A stretch of 61,709 nucleotides of DNA from a virus. Shown one piece after another: positions 23,045-30,351 of the stretch (its first letter is position 1; each line of letters opens with the position of its first letter). Under the pieces are notes generated by a model, which was not told the DNA's origin, searched no databases, and saw only the letters and a program-made list of their open reading frames with translations. The translations under genes and the position numbers were made by a program. The stretch spans positions 1 through 61,709 of IMG/VR virus record IMGVR_UViG_3300047480_000376. One strand, written 5' to 3'.

Positions 23045-23630
23045 TAAGGTATTCTACCATATCATCAGTCATAAACAATTCAAGAGATTTATCTTTCTTG
23101 ACTTTCTTAGCGTACTCTTTGATAGCAGCATCTTTTTCTTTGATCCTGCCAATACGCTCTCTAAGTGTCTCGATAAATGCTTGTTCAGTGTGAGTATCAT
23201 CGCCTTCAACGCTAGCAATAAACTCTTCAATACCGCACTGCTCAATAAACTTAAATTTGATATCTTGTTGTTTTTTCTCTTTTTCTATTCGACGAAGGAA
23301 AGCAAAAAAGCAAATTTGAGTAAAGTATGAGAATGCGTTTTGTGTACCTGTACGTGTCTCTGCGTTTGGATTGTAGTTAGTGATAGCGCGTAAGCAGTTC
23401 TCTACAGCATCCATTACCATCTCTTCACGATACGTGTATCTGATAAAGTTGACCTTGTGAGATAGACCTTCAGCGATCTTGAGAAAGCATTCAGCTATGT
23501 AGTTTGGTACGACTGGGATTGGTTTGTTATCGGCTTTGGCTTTATTAACTACTACTGCGTATTCTTCTAATGCCTTGCCGAACTTCTTGTTGTCCACGTA
23601 ATGCGGACGAGCTTTAGGTTCAGACATCAT
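23022..23630 (-). CDS. 55: Late sigma factor (T4 gp55)
   Basis: A 202-residue protein recognisable as gp55: KPIPVVPNYIAECFLKIAEGLSHKVNFIRYTYREEMVMDAVENCLRAITNYN (region 2-like), AFSYFTQICFFAFLRRIEKEKKQ, and a C-terminal SLELFMTDDMVEYL segment equivalent to the T4 tail that contacts the gp45 clamp. gp55 directs host RNA polymerase to TATAAATA late promoters, of which several are seen in this window. Its promoter is the extended-minus-10 sigma70 type. The gene ends within the gp47 start. Confidence 0.93.
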   Translation of the reverse strand: MMSEPKARPHYVDNKKFGKALEEYAVVVNKAKADNKPIPVVPNYIAECFLKIAEGLSHKVNFIRYTYREEMVMDAVENCLRAITNYNPNAETRTGTQNAFSYFTQICFFAFLRRIEKEKKQQDIKFKFIEQCGIEEFIASVEGDDTHTEQAFIETLRERIGRIKEKDAAIKEYAKKVKKDKSLELFMTDDMVEYLNENSDSK

Positions 23631-23661
23631 TCACTCCAAATAAAATTAGGACACATACTAT

Positions 23662-23691
23662 ATTATAACATAAAAATGTACAAAAGTACAA
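23662..23691 (-). promoter_or_regulatory. Sigma70-type promoter of gp55
   Basis: Minus strand: TTGTAC at 23691-23686 with an 18-base spacer (or TGTACT with 17), then TATAAT at 23667-23662 preceded by TGT, a TGn extended -10. Confidence 0.75.
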
Positions 23692-23701
23692 TATTTTTTT
23701 A

Positions 23702-23762
23702 CTCTGGCCTATGTACAACAGATTATTTTTATGATATAATTTATCTACCCCCAGGGCCAGAG
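23702..23762. repeat. Inverted repeat flanking the orphan plus-strand promoter
   Basis: CTCTGGCC at 23702-23709 and its exact complement GGCCAGAG at 23755-23762, enclosing 45 bases that contain a complete plus-strand promoter. No T-run follows the right arm on either strand, so this is not an ordinary terminator. Confidence 0.65.
23712..23740 (+). promoter_or_regulatory. Orphan sigma70-type promoter on the plus strand
   Basis: TGTACA at 23712-23717, exactly 17 bases of spacer, then TATAAT at 23735-23740 preceded by TGA (extended -10). It points into 23741 onward, where all genes run on the other strand and no ORF longer than about ten codons follows closely. An antisense or origin-primer RNA is the likely product. 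Confidence 0.6.
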
Positions 23763-23771
23763 GTATAACCT

Positions 23772-24182
23772 TTAATGGTAGGTTGGAGGTTCCTCATCAT
23801 TGTCTAGATGCAGAGTAGGAGTAGTTTGTGCTACCTCAGGGTTCTTAGCCTGAGATGAATGTTGGATTGGCTGTTTGTGATCCTCTTCAACATTCTCCAT
23901 CATACGACTATAGTAAAGAGCGACGGCGTCGTTGACGATGGCTTCAACAAGAATGTTGTTCTTCTTGATCATATGTTCATCCACTTCACAGAACCCCATC
24001 CAACGTGTAAACATGTTAGCTTCTCTTGCTATGTCACCAAGATTGACTCGTTCTCTGTGTACTTTTAACGGATTACGAATGAGCATCTCTTCATGATCCT
24101 CACCTATTACTTCTGTTAGGATCTCTTCTCCGTTAACGAGCTTTATCTGTCTGATATCTCGAGATATGTAATTGTCTGTCAT
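23772..24182 (-). CDS. Sm/Hfq-like small protein with acidic tail
   Basis: A 136-residue protein with the same start layout as the one at 8356-8643: IRQIKLVNGEEILTEVIGEDHEEMLIRNPLKVHRE, a short-loop (NGEEI) beta-strand pair then a NP turn. A further WMGFCEVDEHMIKKNNILVEAIVND block follows. The C-terminal 45 residues are polar and low in structure, ending in a Pro/Thr/His-rich tail. It sits between gp55 and UvsW and overlaps UvsW by four bases. RNA binding is possible by analogy with Hfq-like folds, not demonstrated. Confidence 0.55.
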   Translation of the reverse strand: MTDNYISRDIRQIKLVNGEEILTEVIGEDHEEMLIRNPLKVHRERVNLGDIAREANMFTRWMGFCEVDEHMIKKNNILVEAIVNDAVALYYSRMMENVEEDHKQPIQHSSQAKNPEVAQTTPTLHLDNDEEPPTYH

Positions 24183-25657
24183 GTAAGACGTACCTCGTGT
24201 ATTTTGTAATTGAACTTCTCTTTATTATATATTTGAATCCGGATTCCAGCATGGACGAGGGTAAAGTTCTTCTTAGTCTTCCAATGCAAGTCATCAGATA
24301 TGTCATATAAGACAGTATCTCTACCATCATCAGCTTTACGTAGACCACGACCAATAGATTGCAACACCTTAATTTGAGACTTAGAAGGCGAAGCAAATAT
24401 GATGTTATGAAGGTTCTTAATATTGATACCAGTAGAGAACGTGCCTAATGAAGCTACGATGATAGCATTCTTTTCTTTCTCAGTAATAGAACGTACTGTC
24501 TCTCTGTCTGTTACATCTGTTTCACCTGATACGTAAAATATCTTTCGATCTTCTTCAGCATTATCACGTATCAACTTGAAGAGAGGTTTGCCATGTTTCT
24601 CTACGCGATTAAACAACACTAGTGTATTTCCTGTTTGGTCTAGTGCTAAGTTCTTTATGAAGCGATTTCGCTTTTCATGTGCTATGATAAAGTCTATCTC
24701 TTCAGAGTACGTAAGATCCTTAGCGCTCTTACACTCTTCATCACTATACTTCATGACTAAACACTTGATGTCTAACTTTGCTAGTTGATCTGCATCCATC
24801 AGTGCTTTAGTTGTTGTAACTTGGAATACAGGACCAAACAAACCTTCTAATACTAACCTGTGTGTTAGTGTACCATCGAGGGTACCAGTCAAACCAAATC
24901 TAAACGGACAATCGATTAACTTCTCCATTATAGATGATAACGACTTTGCTTGGAACGTATGTGCTTCATCACCTACAACCATTCTAAAATCTGCAAACCA
25001 TTCTTTAGGTAGTTTATAGATTGACTGCCATGTAGTGATGACGATAGGAGCCATTGTATCTTTTTCTCTACCGCTATAAATTCTGTGCATCAACGACTCA
25101 TCAAAGCTATCATCGTTTTGTGCATATTGCAAGAAGTCAGTATACATCTGTTCCACTAGTGATGTGGTAGGCACGATTAATAGCATACGACCACCTTTTA
25201 CGAGGTTCTTGTAGTGTCGTATTAGTAAGTAGATGATGAGTGATTTGCCTGATGCAGTGGGCGAGATGAGCATGCATCTTTTGTTGCGAAGACCATGAGT
25301 AACAGCACTATACTGATAATCTCTTGGTTCGAACGGGAGTTTTAAGTGTTTTTCAACGTAAGACTTAACATCTTCTTCGTTGATCTTTGTGATAGGCTCT
25401 GAGAAGTTTTTCTCTAATTGATAACCACGCTCTTCACAGAATTTTTTAACGTAGTCGAATAAACCAACATATAGAGTTAAACTACGTAAGTCATATAATC
25501 TAATCTTGCCATCCCACATTTTATTCTTAAATGCAGGCATGAACTTATAACCTGGAACATAAAATGTAAAGTAGTCAGCTAGTTCTTGTCTAGTTCCACC
25601 TTCGCATTCAATTCGCAAGAATACATCGTTTAATTTACTGACTACTATTTTTTCCAT
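24179..25657 (-). CDS. uvsW: UvsW helicase
   Basis: A 492-residue superfamily-2 helicase from ATG 25657, which overlaps the UvsY stop (TAATG); the first in-frame codon at 25684 adds nine residues but lies inside UvsY. Walker A is SPTASGKS, DEAH is in VVGDEAH, and motif VI is QSIGRGLRKADDG. The N-terminal domain carries YFTFYVPGYKFMPAFKNKMWDGKIRLYD, as in T4 UvsW. UvsW unwinds R-loops and Holliday junctions and switches replication from origin-dependent to recombination-dependent. It is adjacent to UvsY, as in T4. Confidence 0.95.
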   Translation of the reverse strand: MEKIVVSKLNDVFLRIECEGGTRQELADYFTFYVPGYKFMPAFKNKMWDGKIRLYDLRSLTLYVGLFDYVKKFCEERGYQLEKNFSEPITKINEEDVKSYVEKHLKLPFEPRDYQYSAVTHGLRNKRCMLISPTASGKSLIIYLLIRHYKNLVKGGRMLLIVPTTSLVEQMYTDFLQYAQNDDSFDESLMHRIYSGREKDTMAPIVITTWQSIYKLPKEWFADFRMVVGDEAHTFQAKSLSSIMEKLIDCPFRFGLTGTLDGTLTHRLVLEGLFGPVFQVTTTKALMDADQLAKLDIKCLVMKYSDEECKSAKDLTYSEEIDFIIAHEKRNRFIKNLALDQTGNTLVLFNRVEKHGKPLFKLIRDNAEEDRKIFYVSGETDVTDRETVRSITEKEKNAIIVASLGTFSTGINIKNLHNIIFASPSKSQIKVLQSIGRGLRKADDGRDTVLYDISDDLHWKTKKNFTLVHAGIRIQIYNKEKFNYKIHEVRLT

Positions 25658-26106
25658 TATACACCGGAGGTGAATTGCCTCCACTTTATCATGTTAGATA
25701 TTGTTTGATGACGCCACGTTATGTTGGAAACTATTTCCGATAAAGTATCTATCACAGTTTTCCAGTACTCAATTTGAGTTTGCAAAGTTTGGATCTGTGG
25801 ATCAGATTCGTAGAAATAATCCATGTCGCTCTTCATAGGTTTAGTTAGACCATCAAATGGATCGTATTGCCAACCTAAGTCGTCCATCGTCTGCTTGTCC
25901 ATCTTACCGTTATACCACATGAACTTGTCTTTCAACAACTTCTTAAAGTCCATCTCTTTGCGATGTTTTTGTAGTTTAGCAGTTGATAGTAACTCTACAT
26001 ACTTAGCGTGTAGCTTTGGTGTTTCACGCGAAGATTTATCCAATTCGATATCGTCGATCTGGCAATCTTTTTTCCACTCTTCAAGGATTTGTTCTAATGT
26101 TAACAT
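25657..26106 (-). CDS. uvsY: UvsY recombination mediator
   Basis: A 149-residue protein aligning in pattern with T4 UvsY (137): it opens MLTLEQILEEWKKDCQIDDIELD, then AKYVELLSTAKLQKHRKEMDFKKLLKDKFMWYNGKMD, and ends SNITWRHQTISNMIKWRQFTSG. UvsY loads the UvsX recombinase on gp32-coated DNA; UvsX is not in this window. It has a sigma70-type promoter, with a second TATAAT nine bases downstream of the first. Confidence 0.92.
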   Translation of the reverse strand: MLTLEQILEEWKKDCQIDDIELDKSSRETPKLHAKYVELLSTAKLQKHRKEMDFKKLLKDKFMWYNGKMDKQTMDDLGWQYDPFDGLTKPMKSDMDYFYESDPQIQTLQTQIEYWKTVIDTLSEIVSNITWRHQTISNMIKWRQFTSGV

Positions 26107-26135
26107 GCTGTAATCTCACGGGTTATATTATACCC

Positions 26136-26164
26136 ATTATACCACAAAATCACTCAAAAGTAAA
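26136..26164 (-). promoter_or_regulatory. Sigma70-type promoter of UvsY, with a possible second -10
   Basis: Minus strand: TTTACT at 26164-26159, a 17-base spacer ending TTGTGG, then TATAAT at 26141-26136. Another TATAAT lies at 26132-26127. The -35 overlaps the end of the tail-tube-like gene. Confidence 0.8.
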
Positions 26165-26647
26165 ATAGTCGTATCTGAATGTAACGTCTACCGTTGCGTA
26201 TACCACATCTGCTTCTTGCACAGAGAACTGCACGTTACCGATCGAGATTGGGAATACGTTCTTAAAGAATATTTTCTTGTTAGGATTATTTTTGCTTGTT
26301 AAGATATAAATCGTTAAGTCGTCAAACTTGTCATCTTGTTGGTTTTGATTGATGTTACGATTTAACCACTCATAGATCTCTCTAAAGTTATCCATGTTCT
26401 CAGATACTAACATAGTGATTGTTAGCGGATCATACGTGATGAAGTCGCCAGGAACATATGCATTCCTTTTACCACGCGCGATTACTGTCTCACCTACGCT
26501 GACTGATGGGATACTGAAAGACTGTAAGAAGTATTTTGTATTAGGTGCACGAGCAAACACCATCGCAAAGCCGTCAGAGACGACTAATGGGTTTTTATTG
26601 CTTGTTACCTTGCCAGGTGCGGCACCGATGTCATAAGTTTTTAGCAT
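26150..26647 (-). CDS. Tail-tube-fold protein (gp19/gp54-like paralogue)
   Basis: A 165-residue protein from ATG 26647 (Shine-Dalgarno GGAGA); an in-frame ATG at 26659 is rejected because it is upstream of that site. The middle (FLQSFSIPSVSVGE, then DPLTITMLVSENMDNFREIYEWLN) and the end (FSVQEADVVYATVDVTFRYDYF) match the tail-tube family of contractile tails. The true tail tube is at 32020-32547, so this may be a tube initiator (gp54-like) or another tube-fold baseplate protein. It has a T4-type late promoter and lies between UvsY and gp23. Confidence 0.7.
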   Translation of the reverse strand: MLKTYDIGAAPGKVTSNKNPLVVSDGFAMVFARAPNTKYFLQSFSIPSVSVGETVIARGKRNAYVPGDFITYDPLTITMLVSENMDNFREIYEWLNRNINQNQQDDKFDDLTIYILTSKNNPNKKIFFKNVFPISIGNVQFSVQEADVVYATVDVTFRYDYFTFE

Positions 26648-26667
26648 AATGCTCTCCAAATATAATC

Positions 26668-26675
26668 TATTTATA
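26668..26675 (-). promoter_or_regulatory. T4-type late promoter box of the tail-tube-like gene
   Basis: A perfect TATAAATA on the minus strand, 20 bases upstream of the ATG at 26647, with the ribosome site GGAGA between. Confidence 0.75.
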
Positions 26676-26685
26676 TGCTTCAGGA

Positions 26686-26716
26686 GATAAAAAAAGAGGG
26701 ACCGAAGTCCCTCTTT
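26686..26716 (-). terminator. UUCG-loop terminator after gp23
   Basis: Minus strand: a ten-base stem AAAGAGGGAC/GTCCCTCTTT around a TTCG tetraloop (26716-26693), followed by T residues. It closes the head-gene transcript after gp23, the usual termination point in T4-like phages. Confidence 0.92.
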
Positions 26717-26749
26717 CTCTTACTTTATAATTGTTATTATGTCGTAAGA

Positions 26750-28132
26750 TTAAGCGTTGTCTAGTAAACCAGCAACCTTGAAGATACGGAAGTACACGTT
26801 TGTACGGTTTAGACCAGTATCGTTTACTGGAGCTGAACCTGGATTGCTGAATGGGTTAGCAATCATGCCATAACGTGTTTTGAAACCGATCTTAGGTTGG
26901 AATGTACCTTGATCAACTGCACGAACCATTGTTAATGGAACGTATGGAGCGTAGAACATACCAGCGTCATATGGGTTTGTACCACGGTAACCAACTGTTA
27001 CATAGTCAGTAGAAGCATATGGGTCGATGTAGACCTTGATGCGACCATTCAATGTACCAGCAAATGTGTTACCTGTGTCATCAACTGCTAAATCAACTGA
27101 CATAGCTGGGTTGTATACTAACATACCAGATGCTGCTAATGCTGTAGCAACGTCAGATGAACAGATGATGAAGTTACCTTTACCACGACGTGTTTCTTTA
27201 GCGATACGGTTAGCTTCGCGGTCGATCTGAACTAGAAGACCTTTGAACTTTTCAACTGACCAACGGCCGTCGGCGTCAGTAACTAGGTTGAATGTACCAG
27301 CTGAAGTGATGTTAGCTGTCTGAGCACCTAACTTAGCTTTAACGTTGATAGTACGGATGACTTCGCGGTTAATTTCAGCAAGAATTTCTGCTGAAAGGAT
27401 GTTAGCTAATTCAGTCTCAGCGTCAAGACCGTGAACTGCTTTAAGGTCTTGTGCTAATTCCATTGTGTACTCAGCTTTTAGAGCACGTGTCTTAGCTGTT
27501 ACAGTTGCTTTCTCGATAGAGAATGCCATTTGAGCAAAGCTGTTAGATGATGCGTCACCTAATGCTTCACCTTCAGCTGTTGTCATACCGCCGCCAACGC
27601 CGAATGCGTCTTCAACTGTATCAGCTGCTGATGTACCTGCTGTACCTGAACCGCCTGTGTTAACAGTTGTGTCAGTACCTGGTAGAGAAGATGGATCACC
27701 ACCGTGTGTGCCGTTCTTAGGAGTACCTGAAGCGCCGTTGAATGAAGAAGAAGAGAAATCTGTATCTGCTTCGTTGTAAAGAGCTTCTGTACCGCTTTGT
27801 GATGTGTAACGTGACTTCATCGCGAAGATCAAGCCAGTTGGGCCGCTCATTGGCTGAACACCAGCAACATCATAAGCGATTAGGTTAGGCATAGAACGAC
27901 GAACCAAGCTGATAAGGATTGGGTCGAAGTTAGCGATGCTTGCGCCAGTTGCGTTTGTTGGAGCTGCTTCTGTTAAGTAGCCTTGTGCTGCGCGCTCTTC
28001 TGCAAGAGCTTTTTCTTGGTTCTCAAGAATAACCGCTGTAACTGCGCGGCGATATGGGTCTTTAATTGGTGCTAGTTCTGGGTGATCTAGTACTTCTTCC
28101 CATTTTTTCTGTGCATTTTCTGCTAAAAACAT
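26750..28132 (-). CDS. 23: Major capsid protein (T4 gp23)
   Basis: A 460-residue protein. N-terminal MFLAENAQKKWEEVLDHPELAPIKDPYRRAVTAVILENQEKAL is the typical gp23 start, with the gp21 cleavage region near residues 55-65. The HK97-fold core has FDPILISLVRRSMPNLIAYDVAGVQPMSGPTGLIFAM. An inserted Gly/Ser/Thr-rich region lies near residues 115-175. T4 gp23 is 521 residues; the shorter form is usual for marine phages. It follows gp22 and has the Shine-Dalgarno AAAAGGA. A terminator follows at once. Confidence 0.97.
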   Translation of the reverse strand: MFLAENAQKKWEEVLDHPELAPIKDPYRRAVTAVILENQEKALAEERAAQGYLTEAAPTNATGASIANFDPILISLVRRSMPNLIAYDVAGVQPMSGPTGLIFAMKSRYTSQSGTEALYNEADTDFSSSSFNGASGTPKNGTHGGDPSSLPGTDTTVNTGGSGTAGTSAADTVEDAFGVGGGMTTAEGEALGDASSNSFAQMAFSIEKATVTAKTRALKAEYTMELAQDLKAVHGLDAETELANILSAEILAEINREVIRTINVKAKLGAQTANITSAGTFNLVTDADGRWSVEKFKGLLVQIDREANRIAKETRRGKGNFIICSSDVATALAASGMLVYNPAMSVDLAVDDTGNTFAGTLNGRIKVYIDPYASTDYVTVGYRGTNPYDAGMFYAPYVPLTMVRAVDQGTFQPKIGFKTRYGMIANPFSNPGSAPVNDTGLNRTNVYFRIFKVAGLLDNA

Positions 28133-28147
28133 TTTATGTTTTCCTTT

Positions 28148-29221
28148 TTATTTCTTAATAGTACGGGAGATGGCAGCCATGTAAGCTGACATGCGTGGAG
28201 AAGTTGTCTGCTCTTCTGCTGCTTGCTCTTCAGTCTCTTCAGTTACTGTCTCAACAGTAGCTGCTGGTTTGAAGTGAGCTTCTTTAACAATAGAAACTTT
28301 CTTAGAGAATGCTTCTGCGTTTTCGAAGTCGATACCTTCAATTAAAGACTTTAGTTTTTCAGCTTCAGTAGTAACCATGCCTTCAGTAGCTTCGCGAACA
28401 ATCTTATCACGTGTCAATTCTTCAACTGACGCAGATAGGCTAACTGATTTCTCAGTTGCTGCTTGTAATTGCTCTTCAAGTTCTGCAACTTGCTCTGCTA
28501 AACCGTCGACTAGGTCAGCCTTACCTTCTGGGACTTCAACATAGTGCTCAACGAACACTTGTTTTAGGGAGTCGATGAAACTCTCAGCGATTTCGGCACG
28601 TAAGCCAGTTTCAACTGCAAGTTCATTTTCTTCCATCCACTGTTCAACAACATAGTTAAGATAACCATCGATCTTCTCAACTAGTTCTGAACGAATAGCT
28701 TGGACTTCTTCGTCTAATTTAGATTGATACTGCTCTTCTAGCTTGTGTGTTTCCACTGCTACACGTGATGTTAAAGCTGCGTTGAAGAGGATCTCAGATT
28801 TCTCTTTGAACTCTTCTGATAAGTTAGCGTCTGCTGCAACCAAAGCTTTTAGGTCTTCTGTTACATCAATCGCAACTGGAGCTTCTTTTTCACCTTCAGA
28901 TTGTTCTACGAACAACTGAGTGTAGATAGCTTGAAGATCTTCTTTTTTCATGCTAGACAGTTTTTCAACTGTAGCTGCGATGATACCCGATTTAGTCTTT
29001 GGTGCTTCAGCTGTCTTTGTTGCTCCTAGATCGTCAAGAGTTTTCTTCTTGTCGTCTTGGAAGTCAGCGTCTTGGCCAAACTTAGCAGACTTAGCGTCTC
29101 CTTTAGTTGCGATCGATGCTGCTGCATCGCCTTCAGCCAATTGTTCCTCAGAAACTTCAACGAGTTGTTCATCACTAAGCTTTTCGTCTAGCTGATCATT
29201 TTTCAGATCTTTTTGTGACAT
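28148..29221 (-). CDS. 22: Prohead scaffold core protein (T4 gp22)
   Basis: A 357-residue, very acidic, Glu/Ala/Lys-rich helical protein. It has an acidic N-terminus (LSDEQLVEVSEEQLAEGDAA), a central coiled coil (VDGLAEQVAELEEQLQAATEKSVSLSASVEEL) and a C-terminal SPRMSAYMAAISRTIKK tail, the terminus that T4 gp22 also uses to contact gp23. It forms the assembly core of the prohead and is degraded by gp21. It sits between gp21 and gp23, as in T4. Confidence 0.93.
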   Translation of the reverse strand: MSQKDLKNDQLDEKLSDEQLVEVSEEQLAEGDAAASIATKGDAKSAKFGQDADFQDDKKKTLDDLGATKTAEAPKTKSGIIAATVEKLSSMKKEDLQAIYTQLFVEQSEGEKEAPVAIDVTEDLKALVAADANLSEEFKEKSEILFNAALTSRVAVETHKLEEQYQSKLDEEVQAIRSELVEKIDGYLNYVVEQWMEENELAVETGLRAEIAESFIDSLKQVFVEHYVEVPEGKADLVDGLAEQVAELEEQLQAATEKSVSLSASVEELTRDKIVREATEGMVTTEAEKLKSLIEGIDFENAEAFSKKVSIVKEAHFKPAATVETVTEETEEQAAEEQTTSPRMSAYMAAISRTIKK

Positions 29222-29239
29222 TCAAATCACTCCTTAGTG

Positions 29240-29887
29240 TTAAAGTTTAGAGAGGAAATGTTGGAAAACACGTACTTGAGCTTCAGCGAGCTGAGCCTTT
29301 GGAGTTTTCTTAATTTCAGTCTCAATCTTTTCAATTTCTTGGGGTTTGTAAACACCGTTTTCCCAAATCCATTCTACACCTTCCATGATTCCGTTAACGA
29401 AAGCAGCTGGTGCAGAAGGGTCCTGGACGATGTCGACGGTTGCTAAGTGAAAATCATCTTTCACATAGTTTACACCGTTACGCTCCTCAAGACTACCCAT
29501 ACCACGAGATGATACTCCTAATTTTACACCACCCTCGAGTAAACCTTTTACGATTTGACCCATTGGAGTGTTTAGGATTTTTGCCTTACCGATCACGTTA
29601 GAACCTTCTATACGAAGATCTACGATACGGTGAGAAACTTTGTCTAGGTTGATAGTTGGACCATCAGGATGGTTTAATTCACCAACTGCTCTACCTGTTT
29701 TAACTTGCTCTTCGATATATTTTTCGACAGCAGGTTGTAATATCTTTGATTCATAAACGCGCTTATTGCGATTAGGCTGGTCAGCCATCATGAAGATGCC
29801 TTCAATAAAGAAGTCTTTTGTGCCGTTCTGCTTTGCTTCAGTAACGACTTGGATATCGGATTCCATGCGTTCTAATATTAACTTCAT
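29240..29887 (-). CDS. 21: Prohead protease (T4 gp21)
   Basis: A 215-residue serine protease of the herpes-maturational type (T4: 212). The catalytic His is in GELNHPDGP (His73) and the Ser is in GVSSRGMGS (Ser126 or 127). The following DFHLATVDIVQDPSAPAAFV block carries the third member. It cleaves gp22, gp23 and other core proteins during prohead maturation. The ATG overlaps the stop of the upstream gene. Confidence 0.95.
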   Translation of the reverse strand: MKLILERMESDIQVVTEAKQNGTKDFFIEGIFMMADQPNRNKRVYESKILQPAVEKYIEEQVKTGRAVGELNHPDGPTINLDKVSHRIVDLRIEGSNVIGKAKILNTPMGQIVKGLLEGGVKLGVSSRGMGSLEERNGVNYVKDDFHLATVDIVQDPSAPAAFVNGIMEGVEWIWENGVYKPQEIEKIETEIKKTPKAQLAEAQVRVFQHFLSKL

Positions 29888-30093
29888 TCGTCGCTTTCCA
29901 TTGCCTCTATTGCGTCTTTAGCAGCTTCATCTGCTGCTGACTTTGTTCTAAAATATTCTACTTCTAAGTCATTAATGGTAACGGCAAAAAGACCATTAGT
30001 TGTCTGTTTGACATCAACTTTGGTCCCGTCGCTAGTTTTGTATTCAACTAAACTAGCTTCCCTTAACGATTTAAACTTCTTCTGATCCATCAT
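29884..30093 (-). CDS. Small prohead protein in the gp68 position
   Basis: A 69-residue protein starting MMDQKKFKSLREASLVEYKT, then VKQTTNGLFAVTINDLEVEYFRTKSAADEAAKDAIEAMESDE. The ATG pair at 30093/30090 overlaps gp67 in another frame; an earlier in-frame start at 30141 falls inside gp67 and is rejected. In T4 the order is 20-67-68-21, so this is the positional counterpart of gp68, although shorter (T4: 141). The alternating-strand, then-helix pattern is not clearly homologous to gp68. Confidence 0.7.
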   Translation of the reverse strand: MMDQKKFKSLREASLVEYKTSDGTKVDVKQTTNGLFAVTINDLEVEYFRTKSAADEAAKDAIEAMESDE

Positions 30094-30316
30094 TTGATGA
30101 TACCGTCTCTTCAGTGCCAGATTCTGCATCATCAACAGCATCAGAAGATTCTTGTTCTATTGCATCACCGTAAATACGCTGAGCTAACTCAATCTTCCTT
30201 GCTTGAAGGCTATCATTAATCTTCACATCCATAGCAGTCTTAAAAGCCGCATTCATCTTTTCTTGATCACCCGATGCAATCGCATCTAGTAGACCATTGG
30301 CTAATTCACTCATCAT
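30071..30316 (-). CDS. 67: Prohead core protein (T4 gp67-like)
   Basis: An 81-residue protein with an N-terminal LANGLLDAIASGDQEKMNAAFKTAMDVKINDSLQARKIELAQRIYG helical pair and a strongly acidic, Ser/Glu/Asp-rich tail. T4 gp67 (80 residues) has the same layout: helical core then acidic C-terminus. It is located before the gp68-position gene and gp21 and after gp20, as in T4. A T4-type late promoter stands 16 bases upstream of the ATG. The start could be at 30316 or the next codon. Confidence 0.8.
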   Translation of the reverse strand: MMSELANGLLDAIASGDQEKMNAAFKTAMDVKINDSLQARKIELAQRIYGDAIEQESSDAVDDAESGTEETVSSNDGSEEV

Positions 30317-30331
30317 TGCCCTCTTTCAATA

Positions 30332-30339
30332 TATTTATA
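30332..30339 (-). promoter_or_regulatory. T4-type late promoter box upstream of gp67
   Basis: A perfect TATAAATA on the minus strand. The sequence between it and the ATG carries GAGGG as ribosome site. It would drive the core-protease-scaffold-capsid operon. Confidence 0.75.
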
Positions 30340-30351
30340 ATATTACGCTTT

